From contig JAATFX010000129.1 of the NCBI GenBank assembly GCA_015654925.1, positions 1 through 64,000 of the forward strand: a stretch of 64,000 bases of DNA, in the 5' to 3' direction. A model generated the notes under the pieces. The model had not been told where the DNA came from and searched no databases. It saw nothing but the letters and a program-made list of their open reading frames with translations. Source of the stretch: Enterobacterales bacterium (GTDB lineage: Bacteria; Pseudomonadota; Gammaproteobacteria; Enterobacterales; Enterobacteriaceae). Shown piece by piece: positions 53,910 to 62,827 of this stretch. A program made the translations under genes and the position numbers. Numbering within the stretch: the stretch's first letter is position 1; each line of letters opens with the position of its first letter.

Positions 53910-54392
53910 TCAGTTTTCCATTAGTAGCAGCGTTTCGCCTTGTTGTATTACTGTGTCTTGTTGATTGACGACCCGCAGTGCAAAGGTCGCAATGCCCCGG
54001 TCGGCGCGTTTCGTCTTCCGCTTCGCCGCCACGGCAATATGCGCGAAAATACGATCGCCAATCATTATCGGTGCGCAAAACGACCAGTTCCAGCTCAATG
54101 TCGCTATCCCCAGCAAGCGTATCGGCGAACGGGTTTTCAAACCGTCGATAAGCGCCAGTCCAAGCAAGCCGTGGGCGATGCGTCCCGGAAACCCCCGCTC
54201 ACGAGCGAACTCATCATCCATATGCAGATCGAAAAAATCGCCGGACAATCCGGCGAAAGCGATAATATGCGCTTCCGTCACCGTAATGGCCTGCGTCTGA
54301 TAATGATCGGCTATTTCCAGGCCGGAATAGCCATATTCGCCCGCGGTCAATTGCCTGCCGGGCGAAGATTGATGGTTAAGAACCTGATTCAT
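53910..54392 (-). CDS. MaoC-family (R)-specific hydratase-like protein
   Basis: The 160-residue hotdog-fold protein has the hydratase segment ITVTEAHIIAFAGLSGDFFD LHMDDEFA and RIAHGLLGLALI. The catalytic Asp and His of the DxNxxH-type motif are present, but the Asn position is Phe. It would hydrate an enoyl-CoA or a related thioester. It is the last gene of the six-gene minus-strand operon, 34 bp after the dehydrogenase gene. Two hydratases of different folds (this and the enoyl-CoA hydratase at 61.7 kb) thus sit in one locus. Confidence 0.85.
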   Translation of the reverse strand: MNQVLNHQSSPGRQLTAGEYGYSGLEIADHYQTQAITVTEAHIIAFAGLSGDFFDLHMDDEFARERGFPGRIAHGLLGLALIDGLKTRSPIRLLGIATLSWNWSFCAPIMIGDRIFAHIAVAAKRKTKRADRGIATFALRVVNQQDTVIQQGETLLLMEN

Positions 54393-54426
54393 GTTTCACC
54401 TTTCCCTTTACCATTGCTGTCCGCGA

Positions 54427-55209
54427 TTACAAGCGCTGCAGGGTTAATCCGCCGTCGGCGTTGATGACAGAACCCGTCGCGAAGAACGCCTCCCGTTTAA
54501 CCAGCATGCAAACCGCCGCCGCGATGTCTTCGCCGGTTCCCCAACGTCGCCCCGGCACCAGTCCGCCGGCAATCAGCCGGTCGTATTTATCATTGACGCC
54601 GGCGGTCATATCGGTTCGCACTATGCCGGGACGAACTTCAAACACGCCGATGCCCTCTGGCGCTAAACGCGCGGCGAACCCCCGGGCCACCATCGACAGG
54701 CCCGCCTTTGATACGCAGTATTCCAGGCGGTTGGTCGAAATCATTTGCGCCGAACAGGAGGAAATAAAAATAATGCTTTGTTCTCCTTCGGCCCGCGGGC
54801 GGGCCAGCATGCGTTTCGCCACCGCCTGTGCAAGGAAAAAAGCGCCGCGCAGATTGGTGCCTATCACCGCATCAAAATTTTCGCCGGTGGTCGCCAGGAT
54901 ATCGAGGCGGCGCGGCGGCGCTATGCCGGCATTTGAAACCAATACCGCAACCGGCCCAAGCTCGGTTTCCACCCGCTGGATAAGCCGTTGATGATCATTG
55001 ATATCGGCTATATTGCCGGCGATATAGCAAACTCGCGTGTTCAATGCCCGTAGGTCGGCGACCGCCTCGTGAGTAGCGGCGTCAGCTTCGCCGCTGCCGG
55101 TAATGGCGATAGCAAAACCGGCGCCGGCCAACCCTTTGGCTATCGCCAGTCCGATCCCCCTGCGTCCGCCGGTGACCAGAGCCACAGGACGTTCATTAAC
55201 GGGAGTCAT
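54427..55209 (-). CDS. Short-chain dehydrogenase/reductase (FabG-like)
   Basis: The 260-residue NAD(P)-dependent oxidoreductase has the cofactor loop VTGGRRGIGLAIAKGL, VSNAGIAPP, the catalytic Ser in IFISSCSAQMI and the YxxxK pair in EYCVSKAGLSM. The C-terminal part contains VRPGIVRTDMTAGV and an ending INADGGLTLQRL. A hydroxy-acyl or sugar substrate is possible. Its start overlaps the stop of the GH88-like gene by ATGA, so it is cotranscribed and coupled. Confidence 0.9.
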   Translation of the reverse strand: MTPVNERPVALVTGGRRGIGLAIAKGLAGAGFAIAITGSGEADAATHEAVADLRALNTRVCYIAGNIADINDHQRLIQRVETELGPVAVLVSNAGIAPPRRLDILATTGENFDAVIGTNLRGAFFLAQAVAKRMLARPRAEGEQSIIFISSCSAQMISTNRLEYCVSKAGLSMVARGFAARLAPEGIGVFEVRPGIVRTDMTAGVNDKYDRLIAGGLVPGRRWGTGEDIAAAVCMLVKREAFFATGSVINADGGLTLQRL

Positions 55210-56594
55210 GAGTTATCTCCCACGGCGCTGAAAAACGTCAGATAAGGTCCCGGCCCGGCCAGCCGCTGCACATAGAGCGCCAGTTCGCGCAAATGATAAT
55301 CGCCCCACATGGTGGCTTCGCCAAATGGCTCGCTATAACCGGGCGGTACATAATCCCAGCCGTTGGGACGGTGATATTGGCTGTGCAACAACAGACCCTG
55401 GTGCTCAGGAGAAAGGCTCAGATAAACATCGCTTAGCAGCGTGTCCAGCACGGTTAAGCCCGCCCGGCGATAGCGCTCGCCGCCGGCGCGACCGGTTGCA
55501 GATAACCAGGCGCCGAATCGCAGTAATCCTTGCGCGGCAATGGCTGCCGCCGAGCTGTCCACCGGCTCCGCCTCGTTGGCCGGGTCCGACCAGCGGTTAT
55601 AGGGCGCGGATTGTTTCGCCAGGCCCGGCGCCCCGGTATCCCAGAAGGGAATGCCGTCAAGCGTGGTATATTCGAGATAAAAATCGCAAACGGCTGCGGC
55701 GGCTTTCTCCAGCATGGCGATGGCGGCGGTCCGGTCCTGGCTGGCGCTCCATGCGCCGGCCGGAATATGCTCCAGATATTCCAGCAATTCGGCAAAACCG
55801 CATATAGCCCAGCTCAATCCGCGCGTCCACGTTGAAAAGCCGGAATAACCCTGCTGAGTGCCCACACAGCGGAACGCGCCGTTGCGGACGTTAAAAATGG
55901 CCTCATGGGCGGTACGCCCGCGAATATCATAGATATCGCGCCCTTCGCCATAAAAAATGTTGTAGCGCGCGCTGGCGAGGGCGTGCGCCACGGCGCGCTC
56001 AAGCAAGGAGATAACCCGATCGCCTTCGACTTTCATCGTATGGCCCAGGCTATGCGCCAGCAGCAAAACGCGCAGCGTCCGCAACGTATCGATAAATAAC
56101 GAATGGGGGCCGTTAAAGGAGTGGATAAAACCCTCCTCGTTGCCAAGGTCGGTCCAGCGATAGGCCTGCACCGACCCGGAGCAGCGGATGGCCAGTTGGT
56201 AGTAATCCAGCGTGCCGGTATCGGTGGGTAGCCTGCCTTCCGCCATTAGACGCAGCAAGTTGCCATAGGTGCTGACTTGATTAAAGCCATGATCGTGCAC
56301 GCCGAAGTGAGTAATATGCGCGGGCATTTCGGTCCGGATACGCGCCAGCGCCATATCCAGGAATAACCGTTCCCCCGTGGCATCAAATTGCAGTACGGCG
56401 CTGCCGAACTCAAATCCCTGCGTCCAGTCGGTCCATCCCTTTGGCTGATAACGACCCGCCACCGTATGAACCGGCGCGCCCCCTGTACGATCCAGCGCGG
56501 CGTCGATGGAAACGATCTTGGCCGCAGACAGCGCCCACATCCGTTCAATAGCCGGTAACAAACGGTGGGGAGTAATAGTTTGATCAATGTTCAT
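55206..56594 (-). CDS. GH88-like glycoside hydrolase (unsaturated glucuronyl hydrolase type)
   Basis: The 462-residue (alpha/alpha)6-barrel enzyme has no signal peptide and is therefore probably cytoplasmic. The two aspartates essential in unsaturated glucuronyl hydrolases appear to be conserved, Asp101 in THFGVHDHGFNQ and Asp169 in HSLFIDTLRTL. Other barrel features are RGLSWAICGFAELLEYL and the late GEATMWGDYHLRELALY. The ATG lies 11 bases inside the upstream gene after GAGGACAATA. A hydrolase of acidic disaccharides inside a CoA-type catabolic operon is unusual. The exact substrate is unknown; GH105 or a related family is possible. Confidence 0.72.
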   Translation of the reverse strand: MNIDQTITPHRLLPAIERMWALSAAKIVSIDAALDRTGGAPVHTVAGRYQPKGWTDWTQGFEFGSAVLQFDATGERLFLDMALARIRTEMPAHITHFGVHDHGFNQVSTYGNLLRLMAEGRLPTDTGTLDYYQLAIRCSGSVQAYRWTDLGNEEGFIHSFNGPHSLFIDTLRTLRVLLLAHSLGHTMKVEGDRVISLLERAVAHALASARYNIFYGEGRDIYDIRGRTAHEAIFNVRNGAFRCVGTQQGYSGFSTWTRGLSWAICGFAELLEYLEHIPAGAWSASQDRTAAIAMLEKAAAAVCDFYLEYTTLDGIPFWDTGAPGLAKQSAPYNRWSDPANEAEPVDSSAAAIAAQGLLRFGAWLSATGRAGGERYRRAGLTVLDTLLSDVYLSLSPEHQGLLLHSQYHRPNGWDYVPPGYSEPFGEATMWGDYHLRELALYVQRLAGPGPYLTFFSAVGDNS

Positions 56595-57447
56595 TATTGT
56601 CCTCAGCTGCATTCAACGCTTTGATGCGGGCCGAGATGGTGCCCAACGTCTCGTCGACGGATTTTTGCCACCATCCCCCATCCGAAAAAATTTCCACTTC
56701 ATACAGGCCGCTATAGCCTGCGCCGTCGACCGTCCGGCAAAATTCATTCAGGTCAATCACCCCGTCCCCCATCATGCCGCGGTCCGTCAATAGATGGCGG
56801 GTCGGCACCAGCCAGTCGCAAATATGGCAGGCATATAAACGCTGCCCGCGGCCGGCTCGGTGAAGCTGTGCCGGCAAATCCGGGTCCCACCAGACATGAT
56901 AAGCATCCGCCGCCACCCCCACGCCCTCCCCGAAGCCCTCGCACAATGCCAGCGCCTGCGCCAGCGTATTGATACAGGCACGATCGCCGGCATACATGGG
57001 GTGTAAAGGTTCAATCGCCAGGCGAACCCGCGCCGCGCGGGCATAATCGAGAATACCGGCAATACCGTCTTCCACTTGCCGGCGAGCCGAGGCGAGATCT
57101 TTCTGGCCCGGCGGCAACCCGCCCACCACCAGCACCAGACATTCCGCGCCCAAGGCGGCGGCCTCATCGATTGCCCGGTAGTTATCAGCCCGGATGTCTG
57201 CGCGCTCACGCTTTGTCCCGGCGGGAAACATACCGCCGCGACAAAGGCCGCTTACCCGCAGACCGGCATCGTTAATAAGCCGGCAAGCCTGTTTCAGGCC
57301 TGTTTCCGTGAGTTTGTCGCGCCACGGGGCAATGCCGCCAAAACCGTATTTAACGCAACCTTCAACAGCCTGCTGCAACGAGTGCCGCGGTCCCAGCGTG
57401 GCGGTATTCAAAGACAGATGGCGGGATTCCAAAAGCAGAGGTTTCAT
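56584..57447 (-). CDS. Sugar phosphate isomerase/epimerase-like TIM-barrel protein
   Basis: The 287-residue AP-endonuclease-2-fold barrel has LNTATLGPRHSLQQAVEGCV, LVLVVGGLPPGQKDL, the metal-ligand glutamate in LAIEPLHPMYAGDRA, GVAADAYHVWWDP with its Asp/His, and YEVEIFSDGGWW. Relatives include IolE, Hyi and 3-dehydroshikimate dehydratase-like proteins. The ATG overlaps the upstream stop (GCATGA); earlier in-frame starts lie inside the previous gene. In an operon with a shikimate-dehydrogenase-like gene, a dehydratase or isomerase of a cyclic polyol acid is plausible but unproven. Confidence 0.82.
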   Translation of the reverse strand: MKPLLLESRHLSLNTATLGPRHSLQQAVEGCVKYGFGGIAPWRDKLTETGLKQACRLINDAGLRVSGLCRGGMFPAGTKRERADIRADNYRAIDEAAALGAECLVLVVGGLPPGQKDLASARRQVEDGIAGILDYARAARVRLAIEPLHPMYAGDRACINTLAQALALCEGFGEGVGVAADAYHVWWDPDLPAQLHRAGRGQRLYACHICDWLVPTRHLLTDRGMMGDGVIDLNEFCRTVDGAGYSGLYEVEIFSDGGWWQKSVDETLGTISARIKALNAAEDNNEH

Positions 57448-58268
57448 GCGGTCTCCCCGATATCTATGCCAAAAAACGCGGCGAAAGCCTGTAACTGCCC
57501 TTCGATCATCGGCTTGCCATTGGTCGTCCGGCACCCAAAACCGCGGGCGAGTCGTAACAACGGGGTCTCGTCCGGGTGCATAATGATATCGACCACCTGT
57601 AGCGCCGGAGCAAAGTCGGTAAAGGGCGCGGGCAATCCATCATCCGGCTTCATGCCGACCGGCGAGCAATTGATAAGCAAATCAATGCCGGCGATAGCGG
57701 CGCTGTCAGAACAGAGCCTGGCGGGCCGATGCGGGTAATAATGGTTAATACGCGCCACCAGGGCTTGCGCGGAGGCATGGCAGGGATCGCTAATCGCCAG
57801 CGTAGCCGCGCCTTCTTCCAGCAGCGCAAAGGCCACCGCCGCCCCGCTCCCGCCGGCGCCCAGTTGCTTAACATGCCGATCCGCGATGATGAATCCCTGT
57901 TTTTTCAAACCCGCGATCAACCCCGCGCCATCAAACATATCGCCATACCAGCGGCCGTCGCCCTGGCGACGCATTACATTTATCGCGCCAACGCGCTGGG
58001 CAGTGGCGGAAAGCCCCGCGACCAAAGAGCGGGCGCGCACCTTATGCGGGACGGTGATAACCAGTCCGTCCAGGTTTTCCATCTGCATCAACCCGTTGAG
58101 CGTCCGATCAAATGTCGTGGCGCAAACGTGAAAAGGCAGCAATACCGCATTGATCCTTTGGCGCTGAAACAAGGCATTCATCAGCTGCGGTGTTTGGACC
58201 TGCGTGACCGGATCGCCGACGATGCCAAATAGACGGGTACGACCATCAATCAAGATCTCGTCCATCAT
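57444..58268 (-). CDS. Shikimate dehydrogenase-like protein with altered substrate motif
   Basis: The 274-residue AroE-fold oxidoreductase keeps the catalytic lysine in VITVPHKVRARS, an aspartate in YGDMFDGAGLI, the Rossmann loop LGAGGSGAAVAFAL and the C-terminal GKPMIEGQLQAFAAFFG. The shikimate-binding signature GxPxxHSxSPxxHN reads GDPVTQVQTPQLMN here, so both serines that hold the shikimate carboxylate are replaced by Val and Thr. It is therefore unlikely to be the biosynthetic AroE and may act on another hydroxy-acid. It overlaps the CoA-transferase stop and the TIM-barrel start. Confidence 0.85.
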   Translation of the reverse strand: MMDEILIDGRTRLFGIVGDPVTQVQTPQLMNALFQRQRINAVLLPFHVCATTFDRTLNGLMQMENLDGLVITVPHKVRARSLVAGLSATAQRVGAINVMRRQGDGRWYGDMFDGAGLIAGLKKQGFIIADRHVKQLGAGGSGAAVAFALLEEGAATLAISDPCHASAQALVARINHYYPHRPARLCSDSAAIAGIDLLINCSPVGMKPDDGLPAPFTDFAPALQVVDIIMHPDETPLLRLARGFGCRTTNGKPMIEGQLQAFAAFFGIDIGETA

Positions 58269-59869
58269 TTCCTCTTTGGTGGCATAGCCGCAAGGCGGGG
58301 ATGTTCAGGCCATACGTGAGCGGACATTGACGTTTTCAGGTCCATCGGCTCCGGCATAAAAAGCCTTGCATCCATAAGTTTAAGTTCGGCGGAAATGGCG
58401 GGTCGGAAGGCCATTTGTTGCAATATGTCCGTTTCCAAATCGATACCGGGGGCGATTTCAATTAATTCCAGCGCCCCCCTAAACACACGGAATACCGCCC
58501 GCTCGGTGACAAAAAGCGTGATTTGGCCACGCTCGCCGGCATACGGACCGTTGTAGGAAATTTGCTGCAAGCAGGAAACGAACTTCTGGTGACTGCCTTC
58601 CCGCAGGATATGCAATTTGCCATCTTCACAGGCCACGCTCAGCCCGCCGGCGGTAAACGTGCCGCCGAAGACCATTTTTTTGGCGTTCTGGCTGATATTG
58701 ATAAAACCGCCGACGCCAATTAGCTTATTGGCGAAACGGCTGATGTTAACGCTTCCCTGCCCGTCGATCTCCGCAGCCGAAAGGAACGCGATATCAATGC
58801 CGCCGCCGTCATAGAAATCAAATTGATAAGGCTGGTCAACGATGGCGCTGTAATTACGCGCGGCGCCGGCATCCAGCCCGGACGCCGGCGCGCCGCCGAT
58901 CAGGCCCTGTTCATTGGTCAGCACGATTTTATCCAGCAGATCTTCTTCAGCGGCCACCAGGCCAATCCCCGTGCAGATGCCTGAGCCGACATTGCAGACG
59001 GCCCCGACCCGCAGCTCCATAGCACAGCGCCGGGCGACAATTTTACGTTCATCCAGCGCCAGGGCGGGGAAATCCCCGATAGGAATGCGCAATTCGCCGC
59101 TGTAGGCCGGCTCGTTGCGGGATTGATAGGTTACCGGCTGGTCGGGGTCCACCACCACCAAATCGACCAGCATCGCCGGTATCTTGACCGTTTTGGCCGG
59201 CAGCGTTCCACGCTGGGCAATACGTTTAACTTGTACAACGACCAGACCGCCGCACCGTCTCGCCGCCTGCGCCATGGAAAGCATGTCGCCAAAAATGGCC
59301 TCTTGCTCCATGGAAATGTTGCCGTCTTCATCCGCCGTCGTACCGCGCAAAAAGGCGACATCAATATGGAAAGGTTGGTAAAACAGCCATTCCCGCCCGG
59401 CAATTTCAATCAGGCTCACTAGTTCTTCCGTGCTACAGGCGCTTTGCCGGCCGCCGCTTTGCCGGGGATCGACAAAGGTATGCAAACCGACATGGCTGAT
59501 CAAGCCGGGTCTTCCGGCGGCTATTTCCCGGGTCAGTTGCGACAGCACGCCCTGCGGCAGGGTCCAGGCTTCAATTTCATTATCCAGCGCCAACTGCGCC
59601 AGTGGAGGAGAATCAACCAGCGTACCGCACACTACCCGTTTCAATAGTCCTTTGTGCGCCAGCCTGGAAGCGCCCCGCTCGCCGCGGTCCCCGAGGCCCA
59701 CTGGGTGAATGGCTGTCAACTGCCGCGGTTCCGCCTCAGCCAGGAAACGCCGTTCAACCGCCTCGATCAGCGTTTCAGGAACCGCATGGCCAGCGCCGGA
59801 ACCGCCGATCATTAACGTATCACCGGAGCGAAGCAACTCCGCAACAACATCCGCCGTTACGATCCGCAT
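58265..59869 (-). CDS. Family I acyl-CoA transferase (acetate/propionate CoA-transferase, YdiF-like)
   Basis: The 534-residue enzyme has fused alpha and beta halves. Residues about 1-280 hold DTLMIGGSGAGHAVPETLIE and FLRGTTADEDGNISMEQEAI. The C-terminal half has the catalytic glutamate in VLTNEQGLIGGAPASGLDAG and AAEIDGQGSVNISRF. It moves CoA between carboxylic acids, as E. coli YdiF does, and would activate an acid intermediate of the pathway. GGAGATAAATA precedes the ATG. It is the first gene of the six-gene operon; all later genes overlap or lie within 35 bp. Confidence 0.9.
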   Translation of the reverse strand: MRIVTADVVAELLRSGDTLMIGGSGAGHAVPETLIEAVERRFLAEAEPRQLTAIHPVGLGDRGERGASRLAHKGLLKRVVCGTLVDSPPLAQLALDNEIEAWTLPQGVLSQLTREIAAGRPGLISHVGLHTFVDPRQSGGRQSACSTEELVSLIEIAGREWLFYQPFHIDVAFLRGTTADEDGNISMEQEAIFGDMLSMAQAARRCGGLVVVQVKRIAQRGTLPAKTVKIPAMLVDLVVVDPDQPVTYQSRNEPAYSGELRIPIGDFPALALDERKIVARRCAMELRVGAVCNVGSGICTGIGLVAAEEDLLDKIVLTNEQGLIGGAPASGLDAGAARNYSAIVDQPYQFDFYDGGGIDIAFLSAAEIDGQGSVNISRFANKLIGVGGFINISQNAKKMVFGGTFTAGGLSVACEDGKLHILREGSHQKFVSCLQQISYNGPYAGERGQITLFVTERAVFRVFRGALELIEIAPGIDLETDILQQMAFRPAISAELKLMDARLFMPEPMDLKTSMSAHVWPEHPRLAAMPPKRK

Positions 59870-60092
59870 TATTTATCTCCACTATCAATAATTATACAAA
59901 AATTAGGGAAAACGAATGTATTACCCTGGCAAATAAATATCAGGCAGCCGGCATTTCTTAATAAAACGCACAGTTTATTTATTAAAATTTAAAAATTAAT
60001 AAATCAATACAGCAAAGGCTTATGAAGTTACTCCCCAACAATTCCCTGCCGACATGTACGCCTGATACTTTTATTATATGTAATGGCTATGT

Positions 60093-61454
60093 TTATATTG
60101 AAGTAATACTTCCGTTATTGCCAATTGCCACTCTATTATCGTCGTCATGCCGGGAAAGATGTCTCCCCACCCATACGGCGATTACAGTCAGTAAGCAAAA
60201 GCATCCCAAATAGACCATAACCCAAGTTGGCTTCCCACCCGCCAGCGCAACCAGCGCCGTCGCAATAAAGGGGGTGGGGCCGCCGATTAACGCACCGGAA
60301 AATTCTCGACACATGGCAATGCCGGAAAAGCGATACTGCGTCGGAAAGAGGTTCGATAAAAATGCGCCCTGCGCACCACCGGTACAACCCCAGCTGATAC
60401 CGTATATGGCGCTCATGCCGAAGGCGGCGAGAGTAATATTTTTGGTGTCCACCAAATAAAATAACGGGTAAACAAATACCAAAGCAAACAGGGCACCACT
60501 CATAAAGACCTTGGCGCTCCCATAACGATCGGCCAACCAGCCGCCGACGGGCCCGCAAATCAACGTGAAGCTTAACGCGATAATCAGTACTATCAGCCCA
60601 TCGGTTTTTGACATGCCTAAGGTATTGATCATATAGCTTAAGGCAAAGGTATTCAGCACATAGGTCAGCGCCTGATGCCCGCCCATGGCGAAGAAACCGC
60701 AAAGCAACTCGCGCGGGCTATTCCTAAACAGCTCTTTTAGCGGCGCTTTCTGCTGTTTATGCTGCTTCTGCGCTTTTTCCATGGCCTGCACATACTCCGG
60801 CGTTTCATCGAGTTTCATGCGGATATAGACCGCCACGCCAAACAGCAAGACAGAGAGCAGGAAAGGAACCCGCCATACCCAGCCCAGTAAAACCTCCTCA
60901 GGAATCCAGGAAAAAAGCAGGAACGTCAGTGTCGCAATCAAAACGCCGAAGTTAGTGGCGGTATTGGGTATCGAGGTGAAAAAAGCCCGTTTGTTAACCG
61001 GCGTATACTCGGCCACCAACGTAATCGCACCGGCCAGCTCCGCTCCCGCGCCAAAGCCCTGTAAAATTCTCATGACGATCAATAAGATTGGCGCGAGTAT
61101 CCCCACCTGATGCCAGGTGGGCAATAATCCGACCCCGACCGTTGCGACCCCCATTATGGAAATGCATAAAATCAGCGCCGGTTTGCGGCCGAATTTGTCG
61201 CCGATATGAGAGATGACGATGCCGCCGATCGGGCGAATGATAAAGCCGATGGCAAAGGTGGCGAACGCAGCCAGCATTCCTCCAAGTTGCGTAAGCTGGG
61301 GAAAGAATAATTTATTAATAATCAGACCGGACGCAGCGGCATATAATCCATAATCATACCATTCAATAATCGTCCCAAGCGTCGAGGCAAAAACCGCCCG
61401 CCTGATATTTTTATTACTCATGACCTTGATCTGGCCTGATTGTGCACTTTGCAT
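60093..61454 (-). CDS. MHS-family major facilitator transporter
   Basis: The 453-residue twelve-helix metabolite:H+ symporter has the MHS signatures STLGTIIEWYDYGLYAAASG and RPIGGIVISHIGDKFGRKPA. RILQGFGAGAELAGAITLVA and GPVGGWLADRYGSAKVFMSG follow. Relatives such as ShiA and KgtP import shikimate, alpha-ketoglutarate or aromatic acids. I chose the ATG after AGGAGAGAGTGAT; upstream in-frame codons have no ribosome site. It lies 223 bp upstream of the CoA-transferase operon on the same strand, with a -10-like TATAAT at 61550-61555, and is the probable importer of the pathway substrate. Confidence 0.9.
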   Translation of the reverse strand: MQSAQSGQIKVMSNKNIRRAVFASTLGTIIEWYDYGLYAAASGLIINKLFFPQLTQLGGMLAAFATFAIGFIIRPIGGIVISHIGDKFGRKPALILCISIMGVATVGVGLLPTWHQVGILAPILLIVMRILQGFGAGAELAGAITLVAEYTPVNKRAFFTSIPNTATNFGVLIATLTFLLFSWIPEEVLLGWVWRVPFLLSVLLFGVAVYIRMKLDETPEYVQAMEKAQKQHKQQKAPLKELFRNSPRELLCGFFAMGGHQALTYVLNTFALSYMINTLGMSKTDGLIVLIIALSFTLICGPVGGWLADRYGSAKVFMSGALFALVFVYPLFYLVDTKNITLAAFGMSAIYGISWGCTGGAQGAFLSNLFPTQYRFSGIAMCREFSGALIGGPTPFIATALVALAGGKPTWVMVYLGCFCLLTVIAVWVGRHLSRHDDDNRVAIGNNGSITSI

Positions 61455-61698
61455 ATCACTCTCTCCTGCATCTTGGCTATTTATTCTTCCTAACAGCTTC
61501 ATAAGAAGAGCATGTTGGTGGATACCGCTTTTAGACACCCAGTAGGTATATTATAAATAAGCTTTATTCGCAGCGTTGCGCAAAGCTAATGGGGCATATG
61601 CATTATTATATGCACATTCTAGAAGTTTCCTTGAAAGATCGGCCGTTTTATACGGGTTATGTTTAAATTATTTCTCCAGGCGATTTTTGAGATCTCAT

Positions 61699-62466
61699 TT
61701 ATACTGTGTCGTCTTTCTCTTTTTGCCTATCAAACGATTCAGCCCCTTTTTTATAATTGCCCGCGGCAAAACACAGCGTAGTTAATTCATTCTCATATTT
61801 CGTTCCCGCCTCTACCGGCATCGACAGCGCGGCGCGTACGGCACTTTTCACCGACTGCACGGCTAACGGATCGTAAGCGGCAATTTTCCGGCAAAGCGCC
61901 ATGGCGGTTTCCATCACCGCGCGATCCTCCACCAAATATTCCACCAGCCCGAGATTAAACGCCTCTTCGGCATTAATGTTATCGCCGGTTAGCAACAATC
62001 GCATAGCTTGCCCATATCCCACCAGGCGCGGTAGCATCTGCGAAGCGCCGCCTCCGCCAACCCAACCGCGAATCACTTCAGGCGCGCCGAATTTGGCGCT
62101 ATGGCCGGCAACGCGTATATCGGCGCCTAACATAATTTCCAGGCCGCCCCCCAGCACCCATCCTGTTAGCGCGGCAACAATGGGTTTTTGCAAGCCGCGC
62201 ACCGTCGCGCCATATTCAGTACGATTGCGAAAGTCCGACGGGGTTTGATAGCTTTCCAGCGAACGCAGATCGCTGCCGGCGCAAAAAGCCCGCTCTCCCT
62301 CCCCGCGCAGCAGCACCACCCGCACACCATTGTCTTTATCGAGCTCGTTGAAAACCTCGGCCAGCGTCTCGCTCATGGCGGGCGTAATGGCATTCATTTT
62401 CTCCGCGCGATCGATTACCACTTCGGCAATCGCGCCGTGCCGGTATAACGTTATGTGTTTAGTCAT
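61699..62466 (-). CDS. Enoyl-CoA hydratase/isomerase-family protein
   Basis: The 255-residue crotonase-fold protein has the oxyanion segments CAGSDLRSLES and GWVLGGGLEIMLGADIRVAG. Both hydratase glutamates are conserved (in GGGLE and FGAPEVIRG), so hydration of an enoyl-CoA is likely rather than simple isomerisation. The start MTKHITLYRHG follows CGGGAAACAAGC; 14 in-frame upstream codons are ignored. Its promoter region carries a 20-bp perfect palindrome, presumably an operator. It is separated from the transporter gene by 244 bp. Confidence 0.88.
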   Translation of the reverse strand: MTKHITLYRHGAIAEVVIDRAEKMNAITPAMSETLAEVFNELDKDNGVRVVLLRGEGERAFCAGSDLRSLESYQTPSDFRNRTEYGATVRGLQKPIVAALTGWVLGGGLEIMLGADIRVAGHSAKFGAPEVIRGWVGGGGASQMLPRLVGYGQAMRLLLTGDNINAEEAFNLGLVEYLVEDRAVMETAMALCRKIAAYDPLAVQSVKSAVRAALSMPVEAGTKYENELTTLCFAAGNYKKGAESFDRQKEKDDTV

Positions 62467-62517
62467 GCTTGTTTCCCGCTGTTGGGCCGTCGTTCGCATC
62501 TTGTGCAATCAGTTATA

Positions 62518-62537
62518 CTTACTTACTAGTAAGTAAG
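62518..62537. promoter_or_regulatory. 20-bp perfect palindrome, likely repressor operator
   Basis: CTTACTTACTAGTAAGTAAG is self-complementary over all 20 bases and sits 51 bp upstream of the enoyl-CoA hydratase start. Length, AT-rich arms and symmetry are typical of TetR-family operators. The TetR gene at 53.0 kb is the obvious candidate binder. Confidence 0.6.
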
Positions 62538-62744
62538 CAGTGATCTGAGTAACATTTTTATCACATTAAGCAAAAAGATCGGGTGACCACAGGTATTTTT
62601 ATCTTCGGCGATGTAGCCTGTTGGTTACGGTACGCGCAATATTATCTGCTGTGGCGCTGCTTGCGTTGTGGCGGGCGTACGTTGAAGTTGTTGCGGATTT
62701 TAGCTTAACGGGAATTCAACCGCGCTAAGGGAGAATATGACAGA

Positions 62745-62781
62745 TAAAAAAAAACGGTACGTCATGATGACGTACCGTTTT
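62745..62781 (-). terminator. Rho-independent terminator of the tRNA-Pro gene
   Basis: On the minus strand a long stem AAAACGGTACGTCAT pairs with ATGACGTACCGTTTT and continues into a nine-T run. It lies about 47 bp beyond the tRNA 3' end. Confidence 0.9.
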
Positions 62782-62827
62782 CTTATGGCCTGGCCTGCAC
62801 TTCGGGCAAACCAAACCCTCGGGAATA

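Noticed and set aside
29390..62800. Insertion sequences or prophage genes flanking the T6SS and catabolic island
   Set aside because: No transposase, integrase (other than chromosomal XerC) or terminal inverted repeats were seen.
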